Source: Xanthostigma xanthostigma (Eukaryota > Arthropoda > Insecta > Raphidioptera > Raphidiidae). Taken from it: 64,000 nt of DNA. The position numbers and the translations under genes were made by a program. The notes below the pieces were generated by a model. The model worked only from the letters and a program-made list of their open reading frames with translations, had not been told where the DNA came from and searched no databases. Shown here in pieces: positions 45,136 through 55,885 of the stretch; position 1 is the first letter of the stretch, and the number at the start of each line of letters is the position of its first letter. The stretch is from contig OY754464.1 in NCBI GenBank assembly GCA_963575645.1, forward strand, positions 74,374,948 through 74,438,947, written 5' to 3'.

Positions 45136-45683
45136 ATGATCGTAAAACGTCGTGTGACGTCCTAAAAAAGTTTCGATTTAAAAAAATAGTATTTAACCAT
45201 CCTCCCTCTCCTTTTCTAAATAACGCCACTGACTCAGTGGCCCACGAGCTAGTACTAAAAAAATAATTAACAAAATTTGACCCACTTCTCAAAAAGGTTC
45301 TCTATCACTGCACTAGTGCGTCATAGGTCATTTTACTATCGCTAAAACAACTATTTTGTGTAAAATTTTTTAAAAGATGCTAGTTAGCTTTTGTATGATA
45401 AGCAACGTTCGCCTTATAATAATATCTCTGCTATAGAAAAACACAATCTCAACATAATAGAATGTACATATTTTATTATATACAGACCTCGGCCTACCCT
45501 ACTCGTTGGCTTGTGTCGATTAATTTAATATTTATCAGTTTTATGCTCAACCGATTTTCTGATGTAAAATTATTTCTTAAGATTAAAAAAGTCTGAAAGC
45601 AAAATTGCAATAAAAGCTTCTTGAAAACGTAAATCGAGAAGTTAAAATTATTTAGAGTGAAATAACACATTATATATAATATC
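45136..45683. other. no gene seen
   Basis: AT-rich. The open frame at 45494-45685 is unrecognised. Confidence 0.5.
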
Positions 45684-46412
45684 ACTAGCGGTTCCGCCCG
45701 GTTTCACCCGGGTGCAAAAGAACGAATGAGGAAGGGAGGGACATGAGTACGCACATTCATTTTAGTTTACCGAGATTAATGTTGTGTCCAAATTTCATGA
45801 TGAACGGAGTTACCGTTCAAAAGTTTTTGTCGATAAAAAGCAGTATTTACACTTTTGTTAAGTAATAAATTTATTTTAAATCAATAATTATACTGTAATT
45901 AATAATTAATATAATAAATATTTAATTGAAAACACTGTAGGAAAATTATTTTTATATAGGTACCTATAGTTATAACAGTTTTCAAATGAGCTTTTAATTA
46001 GATTTATTTAATTTTAATTAGTCGTAAATAAAATTAAAATAAATTTAAATGTAAGTCTTAGAAGAAAGTAATATAGAAAATAAAAATAAAAATATATTCG
46101 CCCAACGTAGGGCTCGAGCCCACGACCCTGATATTAACAAACGCACGCTCTACCGACTGAGCCAGCCGGGCTTGTGAATGTGCAACGCTAATATTGGTAT
46201 ATTCAGTTAGGGCATTTCACCTGAATAGAAGCTTATTTTTGAGATACATTTTGCAACATTTTTCATTGATGCTCCGCTCCTATTGGTTGTAGCGTGATAT
46301 TATATAATGTGCTATCCAACAATTTTTTTTTCAATTTGAACCAATAGTTCCTAAGATTAGCGCGTTCAACCAAACAAACAAACTCTTATATATTAATATA
46401 GATTTTAGTGAC
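45684..46412 (+). mobile_element. tRNA-Lys-bearing short retroelement, copy 3
   Basis: Head ACTAGCGGTTCCGCCCGGTT, A/T-rich middle, tRNA-like module at 46099-46171, tail GATGCTCCGCTCCTATTGGT and the end TATATTAATATAGAT. This is the reference for the copy at 6645, which carries the pogo-like insertion. Confidence 0.8.
46099..46171 (-). pseudogene. tRNA-Lys-like module, anticodon lost
   Basis: Same 73-nt frame as 7528-7600. The D arm and B box remain, but the anticodon region (GTTTGTTAATA) no longer reads Lys and its stem is broken. Confidence 0.75.
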
Positions 46413-46474
46413 TGTAAATGTTCATGGGTATTTGAATTGACAAAACAGTTATTATTTAAACAATTCTTTAATAT

Positions 46475-46520
46475 CATCGTACGACGTTTCGTCTCTCTCG
46501 AGACTTCTTCAGGTACTCGA
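46475..46520 (-). ncRNA. hammerhead-like motif, copy A
   Basis: Minus strand: stem I half ATCGAGTAC, then CTGAAGA, one A, perfect 5-bp helix GTCTC/GAGAC closing GAGA, then GAAACGTC and stem I half GTACGAT. All core strings are intact and GTAC pairs with GTAC next to the would-be cut after GTC. Stem III would be only AC/GU without a loop, as in dimer-cleaving small hammerheads reported with Penelope-like elements. The extra unpaired A after CTGAAGA departs from the standard core. Confidence 0.55.
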
Positions 46521-46540
46521 TTTCGAATTATTTAAAGTCA

Positions 46541-47229
46541 ATATTAAAACTAAAATTCACAAGATTTGAAAATAATAAGTTACATAAAAGACGTCGTTCC
46601 ATTTTCAAGCTAATTAATTAGTTAACAAAATCTTATCATAAATTCAAGTATCAAGCTAGTGACTTTGCACACGACTACATTTACAGTCATTCAATAACAT
46701 GGATATGAATAGAATAAACCATAGATTTTAGTGTTAGTATCGAAAGTTATAAAGTCGGTAATCGGCTATTGGTATTCTTTAATATTAAATATTTCTGGCG
46801 TTTTAGCGATTTAAAATCACACTTTTTATTTTTTTGGGTAGCACTTGCCCAATCTCATCTTAGATCATTTACATCGGTCTGACACACTCCTTGAATCACG
46901 AACACCAAGTGCATTGCGAACATGTAAATTTGGCACGAGAATAGTACTCTACTTTCTAAATCTGATGTGCATCCATTAGTGTGGTTGTATCACTTACAAG
47001 ATTTCGAATTAAAAGCGTATAGCGGCGCTGTAAATACGCTACAGAATAACGGATTTAATTTAAATTCAGAACTGGAATCAAAACCAAAGATCGACAACGC
47101 TGTAAAGGAAACTGAAATAAATCGGTGGAGATGGTGTTTACCTGTACGGTGTAGTTACCTATTGCGGCGAGAAGAGATCAAAGTATCATATATATTAATA
47201 TGCTAAGGTTAAAGATGTTTGCCTCCTTT
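46541..47229. other. no gene identified
   Basis: The open frame at 46967-47206 (79 codons, plus) starts HPLVWLYHLQDFELKAYSG and then turns polar. It reads more like protein than its neighbours but matches no family I know and ends at the edge of a repeat. It may be a transposon relic. Confidence 0.35.
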
Positions 47230-47775
47230 TTTAGAAAAAACCTCACAATTTCTCCACATAAATTATATATCATTTTACAGATAATTGCTTGCTCTACTGA
47301 CATCGACAACTAAAAATTTTATTATTGCTTTTGTTTTTGTAAATTAATTAAAATACAGCAGCGCTGAACAACGTCTGCCATCTAACGGCTTTAATTTTGA
47401 AACAACGTCAACACTTCGATCTGTCATCTGACCTTCATATTGTAATACAACAGACACAATACTGCATACTGCCATCTGACGGTTTTAATTTTGAAACAGC
47501 GAGCAACGCTGAACAACGTCACAGAAATGCTGCATGATGCCATCTGGCTTAGCTCAACGGTTTTGCTACTTGCGCCTCTATATGACAATTTTAGTAAAAT
47601 ATTTCTTCGATCTGTCATCTGAGCTTCATATTGTAATACAACAAAAAGAAGAACGTTACCTATAAGCTGTGTGCAAAATTAGAAACGAATTTTCATATTT
47701 AAAAAATAATTTTGTAAAGTGATAATTATTATACTTATTTAGTGCGAATAATTCGCACATGTCACACTAGTATAA
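47230..47775 (-). repeat. dispersed repeat, inverse of 18100-18435
   Basis: CACAATTTCTCCACATAAAT opens it and GTGCGAATAATTCGCACATG then TCACACTAGT closes it. The middle (CTTCGATCTGTCATCTGACC then TTCATATTGTAATACAACA) is present twice (47415-47453 and 47608-47643), making this copy longer. The open frame at 47424-47618 is repeat sequence. Confidence 0.7.
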
Positions 47776-48059
47776 ATTAATATTAAAATTAAAACGTAAG
47801 TACATAGAGGAAAGTTGGAAAAATTACATTAATACTATCATGCATTAAAAATGATTAGTAACCTTCAGTACTTTCGAAGTAATAGCCGATGTATTCACTT
47901 GATTACTGGAATTAAAAGTAGGTACCTACCCCCGCTCATTTAAATGTTTCACATTATTTTGTTACTCTTTACGTAGATGCTACGCAGGAACAATAAAAAT
48001 CTCATAAACGTTCGAAAATTGTTCACAAAAAAAAGGTAATTTGATGAGGACATTTACGT

Positions 48060-49045
48060 TAATTGGAGTACACTCCTATGTGACATTTACGGAAACGGAA
48101 GTACTCTCCTGTTTGACATGTACGGACCTGAAAGTTAATTCCGTCAATCTTCTAAAAGTTGGCGGCTATACACGTCACTAGATTCTTTGTTAATCATGAT
48201 TGGAATTCCGCTTACGTGAATCGGAGCATACTCCTTCCTGTCCACGTAAATATCATACAGGAGTGAATTGCTACAATTCCACTTGATATGCATTCTTGTA
48301 TGCGTAAATGTCACATCGAAGTGTACTCTCGTTTGCATAAATATTACGTCGAAATGTACTCCCGGTTACGTAAATATTACATTGGAGTGTACTCCCGTTT
48401 GCGTCAATGTCACATCGAAGTGTAGGTACCTACTCCCGTTTTCGTAAATGTCACATCGAACTGTACTCTCGTTTGCGTAAACGTCACATCGAAGTGTACT
48501 CCCGTTTGCGTAAATGTCACATTGAAGTGTAATCCCGTTTGCGTAAATGTCACGTCGAAGTGTACTCCCGTTTACGTAAATATTACGTCGAAATGTACTC
48601 CCGTTTACGTAAATATTACATTGGAGTGTACTCCCGTTTGCGTCAATGTCACATCGAAGTGTAGGTACTCCCGTTTTCGTAAATGTCACATCGAACTGTA
48701 CTCTCGTTTGCGTAAATGTCACATCGAAGTGTACTCCTGTTTGCGTAAATGTTACATTGAAGTGTAATCCCGTTTACGTAAATATTACGTCGAAATGTAC
48801 TCCCGTTTACGTAAATATTACATTGGAGTGTACTCCCGTTTGCGTCAATGTCACATCGAAGGGTAGGTACTCCCGTTTTCGTAAATGTCACATCGAACTG
48901 TACTCTCGTTTGCGTAAACGTCACATCGAAGTGTACTCCCGTTTGCGTAAATGTCACATCGAAGTGTATTTCCGTTTGCGTAAATGTCACATCGGATTGT
49001 ACTCCCGTTTACGTAAATATTACATTGGAGCGTAGTTCAGTTTGG
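48060..49045. repeat. 33-bp minisatellite, about 30 units
   Basis: The unit CGTTTGCGTAAATGTCACAT followed by CGAAGTGTACTCC is 33 bp. Variants (TTACGTAAATATTACGTCGA, TTTTCGTAAATGTCACATCG) alternate in a higher-order pattern marked by GTAGGTAC(CTAC)TCCCGTTTTCG near 48420, 48660 and 48860. The left part (48060-48300) is more diverged. Because 33 is a multiple of three, long frames stay open on both strands (48366-48722, 48522-48767, 48646-49035, 48649-48990, 48848-49078), reading for example VCVNVTSKCTP or RLRKCHIEVYS. No signal peptide or start context supports a gene. Confidence 0.9.
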
Positions 49046-50199
49046 GTAAATTTTTTACAAATCTGCTTCAGTTACTGAAAAAACATGACCATTTAATTAC
49101 AAAATCCAGGATGCAAATCGTGAAATGTGTCATTGGTCCACTGTAGACGGGTAAGTGACGGGTGTTGGTCGTCACGTTTGACACGGCTGTGGTGAAAGAA
49201 CCACAAAATACAGAGAGATACAGAGAGAGAATGGAATCAGTGATGTGTGCACAAACCCGCACTGTGCATAGAGCCGATAGATAAACGACGTGATCCGAGC
49301 GCATTGCGAACCACCAGCATAGAAATAATACTCTCAAGTATTCGCAAGCGTCGCGACGTGAGGCGTCCTTTCTCCCACCGCTGTCACCAGCCTTCCGGCA
49401 ACTGTTGGATTGCTGCGTCGCAAATCGAACGACATTTCATATATATTGTGATTGCATTTGTCAACGTTAATACTGCTTTATTGATCATAACAGTATTATT
49501 TTGCTTATAATAGTTTAATGTTGACTGAAACACCGAATGACGTCACGCCTTCTTAAATTAAAGAGAATATAAACACTTGGAGTAAATAATTACCGTGTCG
49601 CTTAAATTTGTGTTGCGATCATTCACTTCTGCATCATTTATTTAGTTGATTTGTTAAAAAATAGAGAATAGTTACTTCTTACCACAACAAGTTTATTAGT
49701 GGATGTACATTTTTTGTTAGTTGATTTGTTGTTTATTCGTTTTTTTTGTGATATTTTACAAAACTTATGTCGTAGGTTATTTTTGAGGTTAGTTAACTTG
49801 CAACTAAAGAAAGCCATACTAGTTTTACTATTAAATACCTACTTTTACGAAAATAGTTAATATAAATCTTATCATTAAGTAACTTCACATACCATTCTAC
49901 GAAATACCTCTGCACGACATCTCTACACCCATAAATACCGCGTCTCATGTCAGCTGTCACTGAGGCATCACGTCACAAGCGTTTTCGCGATTACTTTAAA
50001 ATAGAAAAATAAAAATGCAATAATTTGCGTTAAAATTTAATTTAATTGCTGAAATAATGTTTTTATTATATAGAATTGGATTTCAAAATCTGTCATCATG
50101 CCTATTGCGTTTGTAAACATTAATATTTAATGATTGATTAATGATTGGAAATAATTTCATCTTTAATTCCCCTACAACTCTCTGTATTTTGAAGGTTCA
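49046..50199. other. no gene seen
   Basis: The open frames at 49068-49337 and 49247-49510 overlap on opposite strands and are unrecognised. A GAGATACAGAGAGA stretch lies near 49210. Confidence 0.5.
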
Positions 50200-50440
50200 C
50201 GTCTAGCGTTACATACCTAAGATAAAAATTAGCTCTCGCATGAAGTGAAAAAACAGTTGCAAATACGCTTAAAATATGAGAAAGATTGACTTTTTGGATA
50301 TGTCACTGTTGAGTAATGATAACTCATTCCTCTGCGAAAGTGGAAAGATTCGGGTTCGTATCCTGACGGTGGCAGTGTTTGAAAATATTTTTTTTCTAAT
50401 ATAGCGTTGTAATAATTGGGTTTTTTTAACAATTGCAGCA
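50200..50440 (+). repeat. tRNA-module repeat, copy 1 of third family
   Basis: The left part (GTTCACGTCTAGCGTTACAT, GCTCTCGCATGAAGTGAAAA) matches 57770-57835. The right part (50304-50430) matches 58403-58530, including AATATAGCGTTGTAATAAT after the tRNA-like module. The two halves are separated at 57850-58375 by a pogo-like insertion in the other copy. Confidence 0.7.
50304..50373 (+). pseudogene. tRNA-like module
   Basis: The acceptor strand GTCACTG, D arm GAGT..ACTC, B box GGTTCGTATCC and T stem TCGGG/CCTGA are all present, and GTGGC closes the acceptor. The anticodon is ambiguous, because the loop register is unclear. There is no sign of a free gene. Confidence 0.6.
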
Positions 50441-50902
50441 AATTATATCTAGGATCCAGTAAGATAACTGGATGTGCCCAAATTTTGACTTTTTTTCATA
50501 GAAAACGTAAAATTTTACGTTCCAAAAAAAAACTTTGCGGAATATTTACAAATTTCCCCAAAAATACGTAAAAAAATTGAACTACTTTCTTTCACTGTCA
50601 TTTTTTAATCTAACCAATGAGGAATCACATATAACTGGTGTAGAATTACTGTATTACTATCTCACTTTGTATACACGACCCCGTAATTGTTTTTTAAGGA
50701 ACTCCCCCTAAACGCCCTCCCCGTTTTATTGCGCAAAAAAACGTCACCGCATAATTGCACAACAATGCAAATAATTAATAACTTTTTATTTTCTTTTGTT
50801 TCAGGTATGTACAAACAATTGATTTTTTAGTTAAGGTAGGAAATCAAAGTATTTTTTTTCAAAAGTAAATCAGTAGTAACATTTTGGCATGATGCCCTAA
50901 AT
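50441..50902. other. no gene seen
   Basis: AT-rich, nothing recognised. Confidence 0.5.
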
Positions 50903-51195
50903 CAGTGGTCGGCAACCTTTTGGCAAGCGAGAGCCACAGAGTGGCCAATAGAAATAAAGGCGGACCGCACTTGTTCATAATTTTAATAATAAGTATTTGT
51001 GATATTAAAAATTCAAAAACATTTCATTTAAATTTTATTAAAAATTTAACTGAGAACTTCAAAATAGAACTATTCTTTTACAAAAATTAGTGTGACGTTT
51101 GAGGTTGTATTTGAGTGGCTATTTGTTGTATGTTAGCTTCCAGGTTTATAATTGCAATTCATAGAATAGCTCTCAAATACTGTTTGTTTTTTTTA
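50903..51195. mobile_element. possible hAT-type element, one end only
   Basis: CAGTGGTCGGCAACCTTTTG then GCAAGCGAGAGCCAC is the typical opening of a widespread class of animal hAT elements. I do not find a convincing matching right end; AGCTCTCAAATACTG at about 51168-51182 is the best candidate. The open frame at 50905-51090 lies inside. Confidence 0.4.
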
Positions 51196-51252
51196 ATTGG
51201 ATATCTTAAAAACTTCAATCAAAACGCAAAAATAATGTTCTCTGGCAAATAA

Positions 51253-51329
51253 CATGATCCATTTAAAATGTCTGACACCTCGAATATGTCGAACATATTC
51301 GAGGTGTCAGACATTTTAAATGATTCATG
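51253..51329. repeat. palindrome, ~35-bp arms
   Basis: CATTTAAAATGTCTGACACC then TCGAATATGTTC is inverted across a short centre with one or two changes. Confidence 0.85.
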
Positions 51330-52456
51330 TTTTTATTAGTGCTGATAAAGTCATAATTAAATGACGAACAGTTCAATTTATTAAAATTAAATTCAATTCT
51401 ATCATCCTTTCCAACTTTCTACTATTGTAATTTTTACTTTACCTGTAGACGACAAATCAAATTTGAACAGAGCTTATGTAATAGCCTTTTTGCAATGCAT
51501 GTCAGGAAAAGATGAAAGTTGAAACCATTTAAAAAAGAAAGTTGATCCGAGTTTAATGGTCTAAATAACGATTATCTCTCGTCGAGATACTTGTTAGACA
51601 CGATACAATAAACTGCAGTTCAAGATTTACTCTTTTCTATTGAATTCGAAAGCTGAAGGGATAAAAGTATTCCAGCACAGTACCTATTTTTCTCCCTAGA
51701 AATATACAGAGTGTAAGTGAAAAAAACATGCGTGTAGGGTTGAGTGGGCATCTTTATCTTGAGAATATTTCCTTGGTTTTCGAAAATGGCTGCCGTATAA
51801 TAATATGACGTAGTGACAATACAGTAGTGACGGCGCTCCCAAGATCCATTTACTTCTATGCACACGTCATTCACCGTCATAATATGGTATTTACTGCGCG
51901 CTCGCCTTTACAGGGACCTCAAAAAGTCAAAATGAAACTAGATTTCATTAATTGGTAAACATTATGGAATTTTTAGATGTTAGAACATGAGAACTGGGGC
52001 TTATAATAAGAACCACAAAAATTCCATGTATAAACGACACCATGGTCACACGTTTGTCTGTTTTCAAATTCTTAATTAATCCATTTCAATTAAAAAGCCA
52101 GTTGCGGTGTATTTATCTTTTTTACTGAAACGGAGGACTTGCAAATAGCAACGGTGTTATTTATATGGCCTTTTTATGGATCCTTTATTACAAGCCACCA
52201 GTTGCCAGGTTCTAATCCGAAAGTATCAATTTAATATTAAAAAATACTAGTTATTAAATAATGTTGCTACGAAGATCAAATAACCGTCGCTGTATTGATG
52301 GCCTTGAATAAATAATAATACTGGAACGTTATAATTTTTCTGAATAGCTTTTCATAATAATTATTAGCCTTTTACCCTCTTCGCTTGTGTTAATATCGTA
52401 TTTCATACAAATGTTAACTTGGTTCCATCCTGTTAAAAAAACCCGCATATTTTAAC
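51330..52456. other. no gene seen
   Basis: The open frame at 51620-51880 is unrecognised. Confidence 0.5.
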
Positions 52457-52605
52457 ACTAGCGGTCCCGTCCGGTTTCACCCGGGTTCAAAAGAACGAAT
52501 GGGGAAGGGAGGGACATGAGTACGCACATTCATCTTAGTTTACCGAGATAAATGTTGTGTCCAAACTTCATAATGATCGGAGTTACCGGTCAAAAGTTTT
52601 TTTCG

Positions 52606-52881
52606 TTAAAAAGCAGTATTTATACTTTTTTTTCTTTCAATACATATAATAAATATTTAATTTTAATTAGTTGTAATAAAATTTGAAAAATTGAAATGGA
52701 AGCCTTAGAAGAAAGCAATGTAGAAAATAAAAAAAAAAATAAAAAAATATTCACCGACGTGGGGCTTGAACCCAAGACCCTGGCATTAAGAATCTTACAC
52801 TCTACCGACTGAGCTATCCGACCTTGAGACCGTCACGCGCTAATATTGGAATATTTAGTTAAGGCATTTCACCTGATAATA
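52606..52881 (-). mobile_element. tRNA-Lys cassette inserted in the retroelement
   Basis: About 276 bp of A/T-rich sequence with a tRNA-like module on the minus strand, absent from the copy at 8622. The flanking TTT(T/G)TCG repeat suggests a target duplication of about 7 bp. A tRNA-headed SINE in inverted orientation is the likely origin. Confidence 0.6.
52751..52823 (-). pseudogene. tRNA-Lys(CTT)-like module
   Basis: GGTCGGATAGCTCAGTCGGT opens the module, and GATTCTTAATGCC gives anticodon CTT. The B box is GGTTCAAGCCC. The anticodon stem pairs only partly. Homologous in position to 7528-7600 and 46099-46171. Confidence 0.75.
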
Positions 52882-53096
52882 TTTGTCGGACGGACTAATT
52901 TTGAGATACATCCTGCAACATTTTTCATTGATGTTCCGTTCCAATTGGTCGTAGCGTGATATTATATAGCCTATAGCCTTCCTCGATAAATGAGCTATCC
53001 AAAAAAAAAAATTTTTTCAATTCGAACCAGTAGTTTCTGAGATTAGCGCGTTCAAACAAACAAACAAACTCTTCGGCTTTATATATTAGTATAGAT

Positions 53097-53771
53097 AAAC
53101 ATAAATACCTTTATCTGGGTATTTAAAATAAATTTAACGGTATTAAGTTTCACCACAATCTGTCTTATTGTTTGACCTGATACAGACGAACAAAAATTCT
53201 GGAATAAACATACAGAAATCCCATTACTATTTTAAGATACACAACTCATTTACATTAGGCATGTTACTTTTGTCGTCGTCGTTTTTTTTTTTAACCACTC
53301 CCTGACCCCTTCTAGTTTTGATACAAGCCTGGTGATGAGAGATTGTTGTCAATGTCCGACACGTCCCACTGTCATAAATAGTCGATATCATATCAGAGCA
53401 ACTGATGTGCTTTACACGCATGCAGCTGTGTAGAATTGCTTATCCTCATCCTCTATAAAGACGAAGGGGTCTCGCTATATAAAATGTGCGGGAGACAGCT
53501 AGATCTGGTCTCGGCTCCGACGCAAGGAACCGAGACGTCGTACAGCTGGTTCTTGACATGTTGTCAACTAACTATGGATAGACAGAAACCGTGAACCTAC
53601 GTAAAGGGATGGACGAATATTTCCATACAATTCGTAAACATAGAGTAGAAAATAATATAATAGAATCTTTATTTTGACAAAGTTCTATTCAATCATCATC
53701 TTGAGTTTTTACATACCCAATGGAAGAAAAATTTTGCTGAGGAATAATTAATAAATAAAGCTTTATCGTTC
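53097..53771. other. no gene seen
   Basis: The open frame at 53227-53421 is unrecognised. Confidence 0.5.
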
Positions 53772-53950
53772 TGTAACAAAACGGTTCTAGTTCGTGGTAG
53801 AAAATATTTAATTACAATAGTGAAACGTTAACGAAACAAATAAACAAACTAAAAGCACTTCTCTATAACGTAACAGAAGCAAAACAAAATTCTAATTATT
53901 AAAGTCAAAGAATGAGTAATAAAGAATACAAACTAACTATTGAAGTACAC
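53772..53950 (-). mobile_element. LTR fragment, 3' end, inverted
   Basis: TGTAACAAAACGGTTCTAGT, then TAAAAGCACTTCTCTATAAC, is the inverse of 36600-36761. Confidence 0.6.
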
Positions 53951-54177
53951 TAAACACTATATGACTATATACAAGAGATTGTTTATGTTCAACTAGATTT
54001 ATATAATTGCAATCTATTAACTATAGACTCCGTACTATTTATTTACACAGCTCATTTATCTATTTATCTCAGCAGTTACCTCAGTACTGTGCACGGTACT
54101 GACTGTCAATTTATGTCACAACTATTTATCGATTGTTAACTCGATGAAGCACAATGTAAGACTGTCTGTCCACTGAG
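53951..54177. other. no gene seen
   Basis: AT-rich sequence between the LTR fragment and the reverse transcriptase fragment. Confidence 0.5.
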
Positions 54178-54624
54178 CTATCGCGATGGTATATATATGA
54201 TATAAAAATGCATAGATTTTATTTTTGTCAAAATCAGTTTTAAGGCATTTATTGCACACCAATCAGAAAGTAAATTTGCTGCAATGTTAGCATCAATTTC
54301 AAGTGAAATAAAATCAATATTTTTGAACACTAAAATAATGTCATCAGCGTACATAAAGGTGGCAGCCACATCGTTAACTGATTGAGGTAAATCATTAATG
54401 TAGAAAAGAAATAGTATTGGTCCAAGTGTTGACCCCTGAGGAACACCCATGTCACACGTCTGAACCTTTGATTTGGTACCATCAATAACCACAATTTGAG
54501 ATCTATTGCACAGGAAAGATTGAATCCAAGTAAAAGCATTCCCTCTGACGCCATATTTGAGAAGTTTGGCAAGCAACAAATCATAATTCACCAAATCAAA
54601 CGCTTTGCTGAGGTCAAAAACATA
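54178..54624 (-). pseudogene. reverse transcriptase fragment, non-LTR retrotransposon
   Basis: The frame is open for about 149 codons after a TGA at 54625-54627. Motif A reads VFDLSKAFDLVNYDLLL with the catalytic Asp, followed by GVRGNAFTWIQSFLCNRSQ. Motif B is GVPQGSTLGPILFLFYINDL and motif C is FMYADDIILVF with the YADD box. These are the palm motifs of LINE-type reverse transcriptases, in the style of the Jockey/CR1 group. Fingers, thumb and endonuclease are missing, and the frame stops at 54178, so this is a truncated copy. It is the only clear retrotransposon enzyme sequence in the window. There is no link to the LTR element at 25662, which would use a different type of polymerase. Confidence 0.88.
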
Positions 54625-54627
54625 TCA

Positions 54628-55209
54628 CTAACGCGCTCCATTCACAGTTAGGATTGATGATGAGTCTGATTGCACAAGCATGATTGAAATGTGTACTTTT
54701 CCATAGATAAAGCAAGCATTTTAAAACATGCATTTTTTTCGTCCGCATCCTGATTCCTGAAGAATCAGCATAACTAATTACTCTACTACGAAAGTAGATT
54801 CAACGTTGAATAGTTGGAATAGTTCTGGAAAAAATCCCACGTGAAATTACGAGCGTTGAAAAAAATTAATAAAATGGAAAACAAAACGCACATAAATTCA
54901 ATGTTGACGAATCGATAACTATTAACACAGGCGTGAAATGTTGGCAATCACCACGCATACACACAAATCCCTACAACATTAAAACAGTGGAATGCGCATT
55001 CACAGTGTGTCATACGTTGGTATGACTGATAGTGGCTGCTGACACATCGCGCTCTCCATTCATCTTCATCACAACACAGTATAGACTATAAATCTACGGA
55101 CAAAAGACAAAACAGCGTATGTCAAATTTTGAAATAAAACTTCTTTAGCCGCGATAATAGTAATTTTAATCAACAGAGTAGTGAAAAAGCTACGTGGTTT
55201 TCACGAGAG
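54628..55209. other. no gene seen
   Basis: I did not recover further LINE coding sequence upstream of the reverse transcriptase fragment. ACGAAAGTAGATTCAACGTTGA near 54789 resembles the degenerate repeat at 37340-37795. Confidence 0.5.
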
Positions 55210-55395
55210 TTTCTGTGTAAACATATTGTAACAAAACTGTATAGTGATTTTGGGTAATAGTATAATTACCAAAAATCACTTTAGGTACAGTTTTGTTACA
55301 ATAATATGTTTATACGATCCGAGTGCCAGTAGTGATGTAAAGTATGTCAATTTTTATACGAGAGTTCATGTGTAAACATATTGTAACAAAACTCA
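55210..55395. repeat. palindrome plus partial direct copy
   Basis: AACATATTGTAACAAAACTG to the centre (GGTAATAGTATAATTACC) and back (CAGTTTTGTTACAATAATAT). The left flank ACGAGAGTT.CTGTGTAAACA then TATTGTAACAAAACT is repeated at 55359-55391. The ends TGTAACAAAACTG / CAGTTTTGTTACA resemble the LTR ends elsewhere. Confidence 0.7.
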
Positions 55396-55885
55396 CGGCG
55401 GACGATATCGGAACACAGAATCGGATCGGATCGGGAGTGTCATCCCACTTGCGGTCGAAACAGTTACTATTTGCCCCTCTTACAACTAGCGCTCCGCTCC
55501 CCTACGTCTGACAATAAAACATATTATTGAGGATATAAGCCACTTTACCTTGTTCCCACCAGATATATAATATATACCGCCCACCTACAGGGGAGACTCC
55601 AAAGCCCACCTAGTGGGGATGTCCCCACGATTTGTGGTTTTCTACTCTTACAGACGGCGACGTTGCCTGCTGGCGATGCGACGATGTTCCCCGGGTTTTT
55701 TTCCAACGCTATTTCACTTTTAATGCCACTTACACAAAAAACTGTGACACCGAGAAAAAGTTTGACTCTTACAAGAAGATTAAAAAGTATCAAATGGGTG
55801 CTGCGTAACAACTTACAACATCCGATATTTTATAACAGTGCGGTAACGAAACGCGTACTTTTACCATTCCAACCCACAAGTGGGG
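55396..55885. other. no gene seen
   Basis: The open frames at 55545-55811 and 55663-55896 overlap on opposite strands and are unrecognised. TCGGATCGGATCGGGA lies near 55420. Confidence 0.5.

Larger units (their letters stand above)
52457..53096 (+). mobile_element. tRNA-Lys-bearing short retroelement, copy 4
   Basis: The most complete copy: head ACTAGCGGTCCCGTCCGGTT, tRNA cassette 52606-52881 and tail (GCCTATAGCCTTCCTCGATA, TCAATTCGAACCAGTAGTTT, ATTAGTATAGAT). The cassette is bounded by TTTTTCG on the left and TTTGTCG on the right, where the copy at 8622 has a single TTTTTGTCGG. Confidence 0.85.

Noticed and set aside
48366-49035. Repeat-rich coding genes on both strands
   Set aside because: The open frames follow from a 33-bp tandem repeat whose length is a multiple of three. 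Starts have no supporting context and both strands are equally open.
48060-49045. CRISPR array
   Set aside because: The units abut without unique spacers and the genome is eukaryotic. It is a minisatellite.
54178-54624. Reverse transcriptase as the polymerase of the LTR/ArfGAP element
   Set aside because: Its motif context (GVPQGSTLGPILF, YADD) is of the LINE type and it lies 26 kb away in another relic. LTR elements use a different class of enzyme.
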